Assembly (NCBI GenBank): GCA_964384825.1
Contig: CAYLMM010000002.1
Span: 52,842 to 116,841 of the forward strand
DNA: 64,000 bases
Source: CAYLMM01 sp964384825
Lineage (GTDB): Bacteria; Krumholzibacteriota; Krumholzibacteriia; LZORAL124-64-63
Direction: 5' to 3'
The notes below the pieces were generated by a model. That model was not told the origin of the DNA. It saw nothing but the letters and a program-made list of their open reading frames with translations, and searched no databases. The position numbers and the translations under genes were made by a program. This document shows, one piece after another, positions 8,471-16,342 of the stretch. Each line of letters begins with the position of its first letter. Positions within the stretch are counted from its first letter, which is position 1.

Positions 8471-9414
8471 CGTCCCCCCCGGTCGGCCCTCTCCTCCAGA
8501 TCGCGCAACAGATCGAGATAGGCCTTGTGGCGCCAGGCGGGGATCTCCCCGGCGGCCACCGCGCGCTTCACTCCGCAGTCGGGTTCGTCCCGGTGCAGGC
8601 AGGTCGAGAAGCGGCAGGCGGTGCCCGGTTCGAGGAGATCGGGGAAGAAATGCCGCAGGTCCGTCGGGGCGACATCCCAGGGATCGAAGCCCCTGATCCC
8701 CGGTGAATCGGCAATGAAACCGCCTTCGTCAAGCGGGAAGAGCTCGGTGCGGGTGGTGATGTGCCGGCCGAGGCCGGTCTTGTCGGTCACCTCGCCGGTG
8801 CGCAGGCTCAAACCGGGCTGCATCCTCTGGAGCAGGGAGCTCTTGCCGACGCCCGACGCCCCCATCAGCAGCGAGATGCGGCCGCGAAGAGCTTCCCGCA
8901 GTCCGTCGACGCCCTCGCCGGTCTCGGCCGAGGTGCGGATCACGCGGTAGCCGATTTCGGAGTAGTAGTCCCAGCGGGGCTCGGCGGCCGCTTCGGGGTC
9001 GAGATCGCATTTGTTCAGGCACAGGACGCCCGCGACCTCGAAGCGCTCGGCGGCGGCCAGCAGGCGGTCGACGAAACCGGCCGCCGGGGCGGGACGGCTG
9101 ATCGACTGCACGGCGACCACCTGGTCCAGATTCGCCATCAGGACCTGCTCCATGCGCCCCCCCGTGCGGCGTGCTGAGAATCGGGAGATCTTGTTGCGGC
9201 GGGGCAGGACCTCTTCGACGACGCCGGCGGACTGGCTGGTGTCGGCGGCCGGAGCGCTGCGAAAACGGACCCGGTCGCCGGCCACGGCCACGGTCCGGGA
9301 CTCCTGCCGTCCTTTCTTCAGGCGGCCCCGCACACGGCAGTGGTGAAGTCCTCCCGCATCCGCCCGGACCAGGCAATGCCCGCTCTGGGAGCGGAGAACC
9401 ACGCCTTCGACCAA
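8449..9414 (-). CDS. rsgA: Ribosome small subunit maturation GTPase RsgA
   Basis: Circularly permuted GTPase that checks late 30S assembly. Order seen: OB fold (EGVVLRSQSGHCLVR at the start), GTPase with G4 NKCD first (134-137), then G1 GASGVGKS (185-192), G3 DSPGIRGF, and a C-terminal zinc knuckle with Cys-Cys-His-Cys (ACRFSTCLHRDEPDC). I chose TTG 9414, which has AGGGAAAGG upstream and matches the usual family start. A further TTG at 9489 in frame would add 25 residues. About 321 aa as called. Confidence 0.93.
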   Translation of the reverse strand: MVEGVVLRSQSGHCLVRADAGGLHHCRVRGRLKKGRQESRTVAVAGDRVRFRSAPAADTSQSAGVVEEVLPRRNKISRFSARRTGGRMEQVLMANLDQVVAVQSISRPAPAAGFVDRLLAAAERFEVAGVLCLNKCDLDPEAAAEPRWDYYSEIGYRVIRTSAETGEGVDGLREALRGRISLLMGASGVGKSSLLQRMQPGLSLRTGEVTDKTGLGRHITTRTELFPLDEGGFIADSPGIRGFDPWDVAPTDLRHFFPDLLEPGTACRFSTCLHRDEPDCGVKRAVAAGEIPAWRHKAYLDLLRDLEERADRGGRQDTRRR

Positions 9415-9574
9415 TCCGTTCCTTTCCCTGATGTCCGCGATATCGTTTCCCCCTTCCGCGGCCCCCGGCCGGGGACGCGCCAATTCCAACCTTGAGGATC
9501 GGTGGGTGATTGCTTAGTTTTCGAGTGTTCAGGTGTTAGCACAATTCCCGCGCGTTCTCAAGGCGGTCTCCCCC

Positions 9575-10042
9575 ATGGACATGCAGAAAGTCCTGCAGCT
9601 CACCTCGCCCGAGCTCTTCATCTCCGAACTCTCAGCAACCGACAAGGAAGGCGCCTTGGCGGAGATGGTGGAAGTGCTGGTCACCGGCTCTCCCATCCAG
9701 GACAAGGAAACCCTGTTGCAGATGCTGATCAACCGCGAGGCTCTCGGCAGCACCGCCGTAGGTCCCGGAGTGGCGTTCCCGCACGGCCGCACCCTGGCCA
9801 CCCAGGATCTGGTCATCGTCGCCGCCCGTTCGCGCAAGGGCATCCCCTTCGATTCGATCGACGGCGAGCCCACCCACCTTCTGTTCATGCTCGTGGCTCC
9901 TCCCCAGGATTCGGGCAACCAGTACATCCAGTCGCTCGCCGTCCTGACCGACAAGCTCCAGGACGAGGTCCTGCGGAAAGCGGCGATCGAAGCCGACGAC
10001 TACGACAACTTCTGCCAGGTCTTGATGGAGGGACAGGAATGA
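9575..10042 (+). CDS. PTS system EIIA (nitrogen/fructose-type) domain protein
   Basis: Single-domain EIIA of the PtsN/mannitol type (155 aa). The phosphorylatable histidine is H70 in VAFPHGRT, preceded by NREALGSTAVGPG, the family signature. ATG 9575 (MDMQKVLQL) is preferred; the frame is open upstream to 9533. No EI, HPr, EIIB or EIIC is nearby, which favours a regulatory phosphoprotein like EIIA-Ntr over sugar transport. It is coupled by an ATGA overlap to a zinc-ribbon protein. A second EIIA gene is present at 22970-23431. Confidence 0.88.
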   Translation: MDMQKVLQLTSPELFISELSATDKEGALAEMVEVLVTGSPIQDKETLLQMLINREALGSTAVGPGVAFPHGRTLATQDLVIVAARSRKGIPFDSIDGEPTHLLFMLVAPPQDSGNQYIQSLAVLTDKLQDEVLRKAAIEADDYDNFCQVLMEGQE

Positions 10043-10383
10043 ATCAGCAGGTGCAGCAGCTCGTCGCGCTCCAGGATCTCGACCGGATGATCCGCGACGC
10101 GGAAGACGAAGCGAAGGCCAAGGAAGAACAGGATCTGGGCTTCGAGATGCCCGGCCTGGAGAACCTGAAGAACGCCCGCGAGGATCTGGCCGGCAAGATC
10201 GACCCGCGGGTCCGCGGCTACTACCGCCGGCTGGCCGGCCGCTACGACCAGGCAGTGGTGCCGGTCATCAACAATTTCTGCACCGGATGCTTCGCCAACA
10301 TCCCCTTCTCGTTCACCTCGGCGGTCAACGAGAACAAGGTCCTGCACTGCGAGAGCTGCGGCCGGATCCTCTACTGGCCCTAG
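10039..10383 (+). CDS. C4-type zinc-ribbon protein with an N-terminal helical region
   Basis: A 114-residue protein of the DUF164/zf-RING_7-like type. The first 70 residues are charged and helical (QQLVALQDLDRMIRDAEDEA), probably a short coiled coil. The C-terminus holds a four-cysteine zinc knuckle: C81, C84, C104 and C107 (CTGC and CESC). Such proteins are thought to bind nucleic acid or protein; no enzymatic role is known. The start codon overlaps the EIIA stop in ATGA, so the two are made together. That pairing suggests the zinc protein may be a partner or target of the phosphorelay. Confidence 0.8.
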   Translation: MNQQVQQLVALQDLDRMIRDAEDEAKAKEEQDLGFEMPGLENLKNAREDLAGKIDPRVRGYYRRLAGRYDQAVVPVINNFCTGCFANIPFSFTSAVNENKVLHCESCGRILYWP

Positions 10384-10412
10384 GCCCGCGGAACACCGGC
10401 GACCGGAATGAT

Positions 10413-10445
10413 GCGAGGGACGACGCACGCGGCGCCGTCCCTCGC
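10413..10445. terminator. Stem-loop between convergent genes
   Basis: Perfect ten-base arms, 10413-10422 and 10436-10445 (GCGAGGGACG and its complement), flank a 13-base loop. The element lies between the convergent zinc-ribbon and AAA+ genes. No U-run follows on either strand, so intrinsic termination is only probable. Confidence 0.5.
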
Positions 10446-10479
10446 GGCGTTCCGGGGGGAACGCGGATCATGACCGGGT

Positions 10480-11727
10480 TCAGTCGACGCCGGCGCCGCT
10501 GAAGGCGTCGGCCGCCGCCACCACCTTCCGGACCTCCTCGACGATCTTCTCCTTCTCGCCGCCGTCGTCCTTGACGCCCAGGTCGGTGCGCGCCCAGCGC
10601 CCGCCGGGAACCGGCAGCGGATCGGCGCCGAGAGGCTCGTCATCCCAGGCTCGGCTGGCCTCGTTCAGGAAGACGAATTCGTCGCCGCGGTGATCGACCA
10701 TCACCAGGTCGCCCCGCCGGATCTGGCCGGAGCAGATGTAGTGGGCCACCGGCGTGACGATGCGGTTCTCGATCACGCGCTTCAGCGGACGCGCGCCGTA
10801 TTCGGGATCGGTGCCCTCGCGCACGAGCTCGCTCTTGGCCTTCGCCGAGATCTCCAGCAGGAAGGGCTCGGAACAGCGCAGGGAGCGGTGGTGGATCCGC
10901 GAGATCTGGTTGTCGAGGATCCGGTACAGATGCTCCTCGCGAAGGGTATGGTAGGTGATCAGGTCGTCGAAGCGGTTCAGGAACTCCATCGGGAAGATCT
11001 TCTTCGCCTCGCGCATCACGGCGCCGCCGATGTCCCGGTCCAGCTGGGCGGAATCGGTGCCTGCCGAAAACCCGATCCGGTTGTTGGCCAGGTGCTCGTT
11101 CATGACCTTGCTGCCGACGTTGGTGGTCAGCACGATCACCGAGTTGGTGAAGTCGACCTCCTCGTTGTTCGCCAGCACCAGGCGCCCGTCCTCGATGATC
11201 CCCAGCAGGGTGTTCCACATCTTGGGATGGGCCTTCTCGATCTCGTCGAAGAGGATGATCGAGAGCCGGCGGTCGGACTCGGCGGGGAAGAGCGAGGAGA
11301 GGCGGCTGCCCGGCTCGCTGATCATGCCGCTGCGTTCCGACAGCGCCTGGTTGTGGTGCTTCTCGAGGTTCTCCTGGGCCAGCAGGGGGCGGATCTCGCC
11401 GCCAACGTAGCCCGGCGGCGAGCCGAGAAGCTTGGAGATGTTGTAGTGGGCCGAATATTCCTGGCAGTCGATGCGCGTGAACGCGCGGCGGCTGCCGAAG
11501 ATCGACTCGGCGAGGCAGCAGACCGTCTCGGTCTTGCCGACGCCGGTCGGTCCCAGGAACATCATGGTCAACAAGGGGCGTTCCGGGTCATGGATCCCGG
11601 CCACGAGCCTGCCGAAGCTGTCGGAAATGCGATGGATGGCCGACGGCTGCCCCACGACCATCTCGTTCATCCTCTGGCTGAGTCTCTGCAGTTGCTCGTG
11701 GGTTCGCCCGGGCGTGAGCTGGATCAC
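10480..11727 (-). CDS. Single-ring Clp/Hsp100-type AAA+ ATPase
   Basis: The 415-aa product matches only the second AAA+ module of ClpB/ClpA. It has Walker A GPTGVGKT (59-66), pore-loop GYVG (106-109), Walker B ILFDE (158-162), sensor VIVLTTNVGS and an arginine finger in FLNRFDDLITY, followed by the Clp D2-small domain. Between pore loop and Walker B there is an unusual insert of about 44 residues. No Clp N-domain, first ring or ClpP-docking loop is evident. GTG 11727 is chosen because GAAGGAG precedes it. Probably an unfoldase of unknown substrate. Confidence 0.85.
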   Translation of the reverse strand: MIQLTPGRTHEQLQRLSQRMNEMVVGQPSAIHRISDSFGRLVAGIHDPERPLLTMMFLGPTGVGKTETVCCLAESIFGSRRAFTRIDCQEYSAHYNISKLLGSPPGYVGGEIRPLLAQENLEKHHNQALSERSGMISEPGSRLSSLFPAESDRRLSIILFDEIEKAHPKMWNTLLGIIEDGRLVLANNEEVDFTNSVIVLTTNVGSKVMNEHLANNRIGFSAGTDSAQLDRDIGGAVMREAKKIFPMEFLNRFDDLITYHTLREEHLYRILDNQISRIHHRSLRCSEPFLLEISAKAKSELVREGTDPEYGARPLKRVIENRIVTPVAHYICSGQIRRGDLVMVDHRGDEFVFLNEASRAWDDEPLGADPLPVPGGRWARTDLGVKDDGGEKEKIVEEVRKVVAAADAFSGAGVD

Positions 11728-11875
11728 CGTCTGCTCCTTCGGCTGGCATGCCCGGCGGTCGGCCGCCGCGCTGTTTCGGCTTCCTTGCCGGCAGGCCGAA
11801 GCCCGCCACGAACCTAGATTTCGGCAGGTCCGCAACGGGCTTGAGGGAAATGGGACGGCGATTTCGGACGCGTTG

Positions 11876-13612
11876 TCAGGGAATGGCCCTCGCCTTCAGA
11901 TACGGCTGCTGCTCGGCCGTGGGATCCTCCACCCAGCGGTTGTCGATCCGCGGCCGGACCGGGCTGTTCAGGCTGAGGTAACGCTCCAGCGACTCGGCGG
12001 TGGTGATCTGGGTCCGCTCGATGTCCTGGCTCGGGATCTTGGTCAGGAAATCGAGACCGCTGTTGCCCTCGAGCAGGAAGTTGGTGCAGACCGCGCGGTA
12101 GATCCTGTCCTCGTCCAGGGGTTCGCCGCCGACCAGGAAGCTGCAGACGCGGTCCATGTCGGGCCGGTTCTTGTTGAAGACGACCTCGATGCCCGAGACG
12201 CAGATGCCGCCCGAGGATCCGCGCACCTTCCGCTCGACGATCTGACGCATCATCGAACCCTTCATCTTCACCACGACCAGCTCGTTGCCGAAGGGCAGGA
12301 CGCCGAAGACGTCGCGGGCGGTGATGTCGCCGCTGGGGATGTCGGCCCGCAGCCCGCCGAGGTTCTGGAACGAGAAATCGGCGTCGAAGTACTCGCGCAT
12401 GGCGTCGGTGACCATGTTGCCCACGAGGTTGCTGCCGGGGCCGCCGCGGGTGAGGTTCACCTTGGCGCTGCCGACGACCTTGTTCATCTCGGCGTCGGTC
12501 ATCTCGATGTGGGGCCGGATGACCTCGGTCATCTCCGCATCGGGCCAGAGCTCGTCCTCGAAGAGGGTCACGATCGTGCCGCGGTCGTGGGGAGCCTCGT
12601 AGCCGATGATCTGCTTGGTCGCGCGGTCGATCTCCAGCACGCAGTGGCCGACGCTCGAGCCGTTGCCGAAGGTCTCGAAGCAGAGCGTGTGGTTCACCGG
12701 GTCGATCCAGGGCTCCTGGTAGCCGCGGTGGGTGTGGCCGCCGACGGCGAAATCGATGCCCGGCACCTCGTGGACCAGCTCCATCAGGTTCATCGAACCG
12801 CCGGTGACCTGGCCGTAGGCGCCGGTGAATTCCTGGCGCGACGCGTCGTCTCCGGTCTCCTCGGACTTGGCGATCTCGCGCCATCCCGCCTTGGGATCGA
12901 AGGGCAGGCCCTCGTGGATCAGAAGCATGATCAGGTCGGCGCCCTGCTCCGTCAGCTCGTCGCGATAGCGCTCGATCACCGGGGCCATCGGATCGAAGAT
13001 CAGGCCCTCGATGTTGTCGGGAAAGGCCATCGCGACGGTGCCCGGGGTGATGATGCCGATCACGCCGATCTTCAGTCCGCCCTTCTCGATCATCATCGTC
13101 GGGCGGCACCAGTCGACGATCTCGCCGGTGCTCTCGTCGCGCAGGTTGGCGCAGACCCAGGGGGTCTTCATCAGGCGGGACAGGCGTTCGGCGTTTTCGC
13201 GGCCCAGATCGAAATCGTGGTTGCCGGGCACCAGCGCGTCGTAACCCAGGCCGTCGAAGAAATCGACCATGGCGGTGCCGCGGGTCTTGGTGCCCACCGG
13301 CGCTCCCTGGAAGATATCCCCGGCGTCGACCAGCAGGATGTCCTCGCCGGCGGCCTCGGCCTCGGCCCTGACCTTCTTGACGTAGGCCGCCATCGAGGCG
13401 CCCCCGCCGAGGGGCGGCGGGAAGTTGGGATTCATGAACCGGGCGGGCTCGGGAGCGATGTGCCCGTGGATATCGTTGGTCCAGATCAGGTGCAGACGCA
13501 CCGGATCCTCGTCGGCCGCGCGGGCCGGGGCCGTGACAGCTGCCGACGCGGCCAGCAGCGCCAGGACGGCCGCCACCGACGCGGCGTTGCGAAGGGCGTT
13601 GCGCATCTTCAT
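11876..13612 (-). CDS. Exported 5'-nucleotidase (UshA family, metallophosphatase + C-terminal domain)
   Basis: Periplasmic or surface hydrolase of nucleotides. A signal peptide occupies residues 1-33 (ending PARA). The dinuclear metallophosphatase core shows NDIHGH (46-51), GDIFQG (98-103), GNHDFD (130-135) and GGHTH near 292. The C-terminal 5_nucleotid_C domain, which binds the base, covers roughly 365-560 (SNLVGNMVTDAM, QNLGGLRADIPSG, LPFGNELV). Length 578 aa is normal. The start overlaps the stop of the upstream metallo-beta-lactamase gene (ATGA), so it is the last gene of the exported-protein run. Confidence 0.92.
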   Translation of the reverse strand: MKMRNALRNAASVAAVLALLAASAAVTAPARAADEDPVRLHLIWTNDIHGHIAPEPARFMNPNFPPPLGGGASMAAYVKKVRAEAEAAGEDILLVDAGDIFQGAPVGTKTRGTAMVDFFDGLGYDALVPGNHDFDLGRENAERLSRLMKTPWVCANLRDESTGEIVDWCRPTMMIEKGGLKIGVIGIITPGTVAMAFPDNIEGLIFDPMAPVIERYRDELTEQGADLIMLLIHEGLPFDPKAGWREIAKSEETGDDASRQEFTGAYGQVTGGSMNLMELVHEVPGIDFAVGGHTHRGYQEPWIDPVNHTLCFETFGNGSSVGHCVLEIDRATKQIIGYEAPHDRGTIVTLFEDELWPDAEMTEVIRPHIEMTDAEMNKVVGSAKVNLTRGGPGSNLVGNMVTDAMREYFDADFSFQNLGGLRADIPSGDITARDVFGVLPFGNELVVVKMKGSMMRQIVERKVRGSSGGICVSGIEVVFNKNRPDMDRVCSFLVGGEPLDEDRIYRAVCTNFLLEGNSGLDFLTKIPSQDIERTQITTAESLERYLSLNSPVRPRIDNRWVEDPTAEQQPYLKARAIP

Positions 13613-14967
13613 GTCCCATCTCCTCGAGACTTCCCGGGCGGGGGCTTGTCGACCAGGCCCCAGACCGAGGGTTCGGTGCGGATCTCGTAGCTTGCCCCGT
13701 CGGTGACGAGGGTCGTGTGCCAGAACGTGCCGTGGTCCGCGGTCCCATCCAGCGGCGAAGCGTCGTCGAACCGGAAGACGTCCGTTCCCAGGGCGGCGAA
13801 ACGCTCCAGGACCGGGGCCGTCGCGGCCGCGCCGGCCGCCGCACCCTCACGATACGCGACGAAGGCGACCGTCACCAGGGCCGCACGCGGATCCAGGGCG
13901 GCCAGGAAAGGCTCGCTGCCGGCGTCGGAGCGGCCGTGATGGCCGGCCTTCAGGACCTCGACGCCGGCCAGATCCCCGGGAAAGCGCTGCAAGATCAGAG
14001 CTTCGCCTTCCCGCTCGCAATCGCCGCCGGTCACGAAATCGACGTCGCGGTAGCCGACGCGCAGGACCAGCGAATCGTTGTTCAGGTCGTTCCAGAGCGG
14101 TTCGGCGCCGCCGTGCAGCACCTTCACGTCCAGGGCCGGATCCCAGCCCAGCCGGTCCGGATCGGAAACGGCCGTCATCCCCGGCGAGATCACGAGCCGG
14201 GGCACGCCGGCCGCATCGAGCCGGGCCTGCAGCTCCTTCAGATCGGGGCGCGACCCCGAATGGGCCGGCAGATCGAGAAAAATCCCGATCGGATACCGGT
14301 CGAAAACACCCGGTCCGCCGGCGCCGTCCCTCACGAATCCCCCCGCGTGGTCGCGATGGGCGTGGGTGACCGCCGCGAAGGCGAAGCGGTCGATGCGGTG
14401 GTCGTCCAGCCAGCGCATCAGGTGGCTCGGCGCCGTCTCGCCCTTGCGGCCCTCCAGGGGGTCGCCGGCGTCGATCAGGACCGTCGCGCCGCCCGGGCAG
14501 CGCAGGACCAGAGCGTCTCCGAACTGCACGTCCACCGAGGTGAACCGCAGCAGGGCCGGGCGCGAAGGCGCCGCGGCGAAGATCAGAGTCTCCTCGGGCG
14601 CCGCGAAAGGCCCTCCCCCCGGCTCGACGTTCACCCTCCGGATGAAGACGGAGCGGCCGCGGGGGACCTCCAGCAGCGGCACTGCGTGATCCGTGGCCGC
14701 GGCCTTGTCCCCTCCACCGGCGGCGGCGGGATAGGCCAGCCGGTCATAGCGTCCGGAGACGAAACCGTACCGGACGCTCGCGCGAGCCGGGCGATCGGTC
14801 GTCCAGCGGACGACCGCACCGGCCGTATCGCCGAGCGGCGACTGGCGGATCGCCGCGGGCGCCGTCGGATCCCCGGAACAGCCGAGGACCAGGATCATCG
14901 TCGCGGCGGCCGAGACCGCCGCGGCCCATGCGCGGCGGCTTCCGCCGCGCGTTCCGGTCGGGGGCAT
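13609..14967 (-). CDS. ComEC-like metallo-beta-lactamase lipoprotein
   Basis: A 452-aa protein with signal peptide and lipobox LVLGC (Cys30), so lipid-anchored. Residues about 50-135 look like an FN3/purple-phosphatase N-domain (VVRWTTDRPARASVRYG). The rest is a metallo-beta-lactamase fold of the ComEC C-terminal type. It has THAHRDHAGG with HxHxDH at 202-207, a GGDCEREGE metal motif, and LKAGHHGRSD near 340-350 followed by LAALDPRAALV. In ComEC this domain is the predicted nuclease that degrades one strand during DNA uptake. Here it is separate and exported. ATG 14967 has GGAAGGGGGG upstream; ATGA coupling to the 5'-nucleotidase. Confidence 0.85.
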   Translation of the reverse strand: MPPTGTRGGSRRAWAAAVSAAATMILVLGCSGDPTAPAAIRQSPLGDTAGAVVRWTTDRPARASVRYGFVSGRYDRLAYPAAAGGGDKAAATDHAVPLLEVPRGRSVFIRRVNVEPGGGPFAAPEETLIFAAAPSRPALLRFTSVDVQFGDALVLRCPGGATVLIDAGDPLEGRKGETAPSHLMRWLDDHRIDRFAFAAVTHAHRDHAGGFVRDGAGGPGVFDRYPIGIFLDLPAHSGSRPDLKELQARLDAAGVPRLVISPGMTAVSDPDRLGWDPALDVKVLHGGAEPLWNDLNNDSLVLRVGYRDVDFVTGGDCEREGEALILQRFPGDLAGVEVLKAGHHGRSDAGSEPFLAALDPRAALVTVAFVAYREGAAAGAAATAPVLERFAALGTDVFRFDDASPLDGTADHGTFWHTTLVTDGASYEIRTEPSVWGLVDKPPPGKSRGDGT

Positions 14968-14994
14968 AAGGCCCCCCTTCCGGGAGGTGGAACC

Positions 14995-15022
14995 GGCCGC
15001 CCGCGCGGAAGCGCGGGCGGCC
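14995..15022 (-). promoter_or_regulatory. Perfect intercistronic hairpin inside the exported-protein operon
   Basis: Twelve-base GC-rich arms at 14995-15006 and 15011-15022 with a four-base loop, located between the outer-membrane protein stop and the lipoprotein start. No U-run follows, so it is more likely an mRNA-processing or attenuation element that sets expression of the two distal genes below that of the upstream genes. Confidence 0.5.
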
Positions 15023-15027
15023 ATCGA

Positions 15028-16326
15028 TCAGAAGTTCACGACGTAGCCGGCGCCGAAGCGGAAGAACGTCTCCTCGACCTTGGCGATCGGGGCCGAGACG
15101 AACCCGGCGGGATAATCGAACCAGTGTCCCTGGTCGAAGGTCGTCTTGCCCAGCTCGACCGAGAAATCGATCATCCCGGCGGCCAGGGGCTTGCCGATGC
15201 CCGCGGAGAAGGTCGTGCGGGCGGCCTCGGAATCGGCGTAGCTGTCCACGTGGCGGAAGCCGAAACGCATCGGCACGCCGTTGTAGAAGATGTGCTGCAG
15301 GCCGATCCGGACATCGTAGGTGTCCTCGAGAACGGGATCGCTTTCGAAACGATCGTCCTCGATGTCGCTCCAGGCGGCGATCTCGAAATCGACGGTGAAC
15401 AGCGTCCGCGGCTCGGTGCGCGGATAGTACGCCAGCCCGGCCCGGAAGCGGCTGGGGTACTTGACCTCGGCCTCGGATCCGGTGGTCGCGGGCAGGCCGT
15501 CGCCGGCGGTCAGGGTGGTGTCCATGTCGCCGTCGACGGTCAGCGGCGTCTCCCAGGCGAAGCCCAGGGTCAGCCTCTCGTCGACCTTCACGTCGACGCC
15601 CAGGGTGGCGTTGATCCCCGACATGTCGAAGTCGTACATCCGGTCGCTGCTGTTGGCGGTGTTCTGGAAATCGCGGCGCAGGTACTGCTCCTCGCGGGTG
15701 CCGAAGGCGTAATGCACGGCGGCGCCCAGCGAGATCCGTTCGGCGGGCTTCCAGGCCACGCCGAGCGAGAGATCGCGCAGCGTCCCGTCGACCGCGACCT
15801 TCCGTTCCTCGAGGATGCTGTCGCGGGGATCGGAGAAGGAATCCGGATCGCGGACATCCTCCTGGAAATCGTAGGCGAAGGTGTAGCGGTCGGTCAGCGA
15901 GAGCGCGCAGGAGATCGGCAGCCCGTAGCGGGCCATGTCGCCTGCGAACCCGAAACCGGTGCCGAAGTAGTGGTTCCGGTTCGAGGCGATCGCGGTGTCG
16001 GTCACGTAGCTCTCGAAGGTGTCGAACAGCGGCGTGAACCGGTCCTCGTGGCGCTGGCCGAGAGACATCCCGGCATCGAAGCGGAAGCCCTCGGCCTCGG
16101 TCAGCAGGGCCGGATTCAGGACGTTGGACATTCCGCCGCGGTAGACGGCCGCGCCGGTGCCGGCCATGGCGTTGATCTCGCCGCCGAGGAAGGTCTCGGG
16201 CTCGCCGTAGACGTAGTTCAGCGCCGAACCGGCCATCGCCGCCGCCGCGGGCAGGCAGAGAGCCGCCGCCAGGGCGAGGGCGGCCGCCAGCCGCCTCGCG
16301 TCGCGCTTGTGGGAACGTGTCAGCAT
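15028..16326 (-). CDS. Outer-membrane beta-barrel protein (OmpP1/PorV-like)
   Basis: A 432-aa exported protein with a clear signal peptide (LAAALALAAALCLPAAAAMA). The mature part has alternating hydrophobic strands, an N-terminal GGEINAMAGTGAAVYRGGMSN followed by NPALLTEAEGF, and a terminal strand ending in aromatic FGAGYVVNF. This is the layout of PorV/UPF0164/OmpP1-type barrels, where an early NPA motif follows the first strands. The specific ligand is unknown. It lies 16 bases after the HhH-barrel gene, in the same direction, and belongs to the same run of exported proteins. Confidence 0.75.
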   Translation of the reverse strand: MLTRSHKRDARRLAAALALAAALCLPAAAAMAGSALNYVYGEPETFLGGEINAMAGTGAAVYRGGMSNVLNPALLTEAEGFRFDAGMSLGQRHEDRFTPLFDTFESYVTDTAIASNRNHYFGTGFGFAGDMARYGLPISCALSLTDRYTFAYDFQEDVRDPDSFSDPRDSILEERKVAVDGTLRDLSLGVAWKPAERISLGAAVHYAFGTREEQYLRRDFQNTANSSDRMYDFDMSGINATLGVDVKVDERLTLGFAWETPLTVDGDMDTTLTAGDGLPATTGSEAEVKYPSRFRAGLAYYPRTEPRTLFTVDFEIAAWSDIEDDRFESDPVLEDTYDVRIGLQHIFYNGVPMRFGFRHVDSYADSEAARTTFSAGIGKPLAAGMIDFSVELGKTTFDQGHWFDYPAGFVSAPIAKVEETFFRFGAGYVVNF

Positions 16327-16342
16327 ATCTTCGGTCTCCCGG

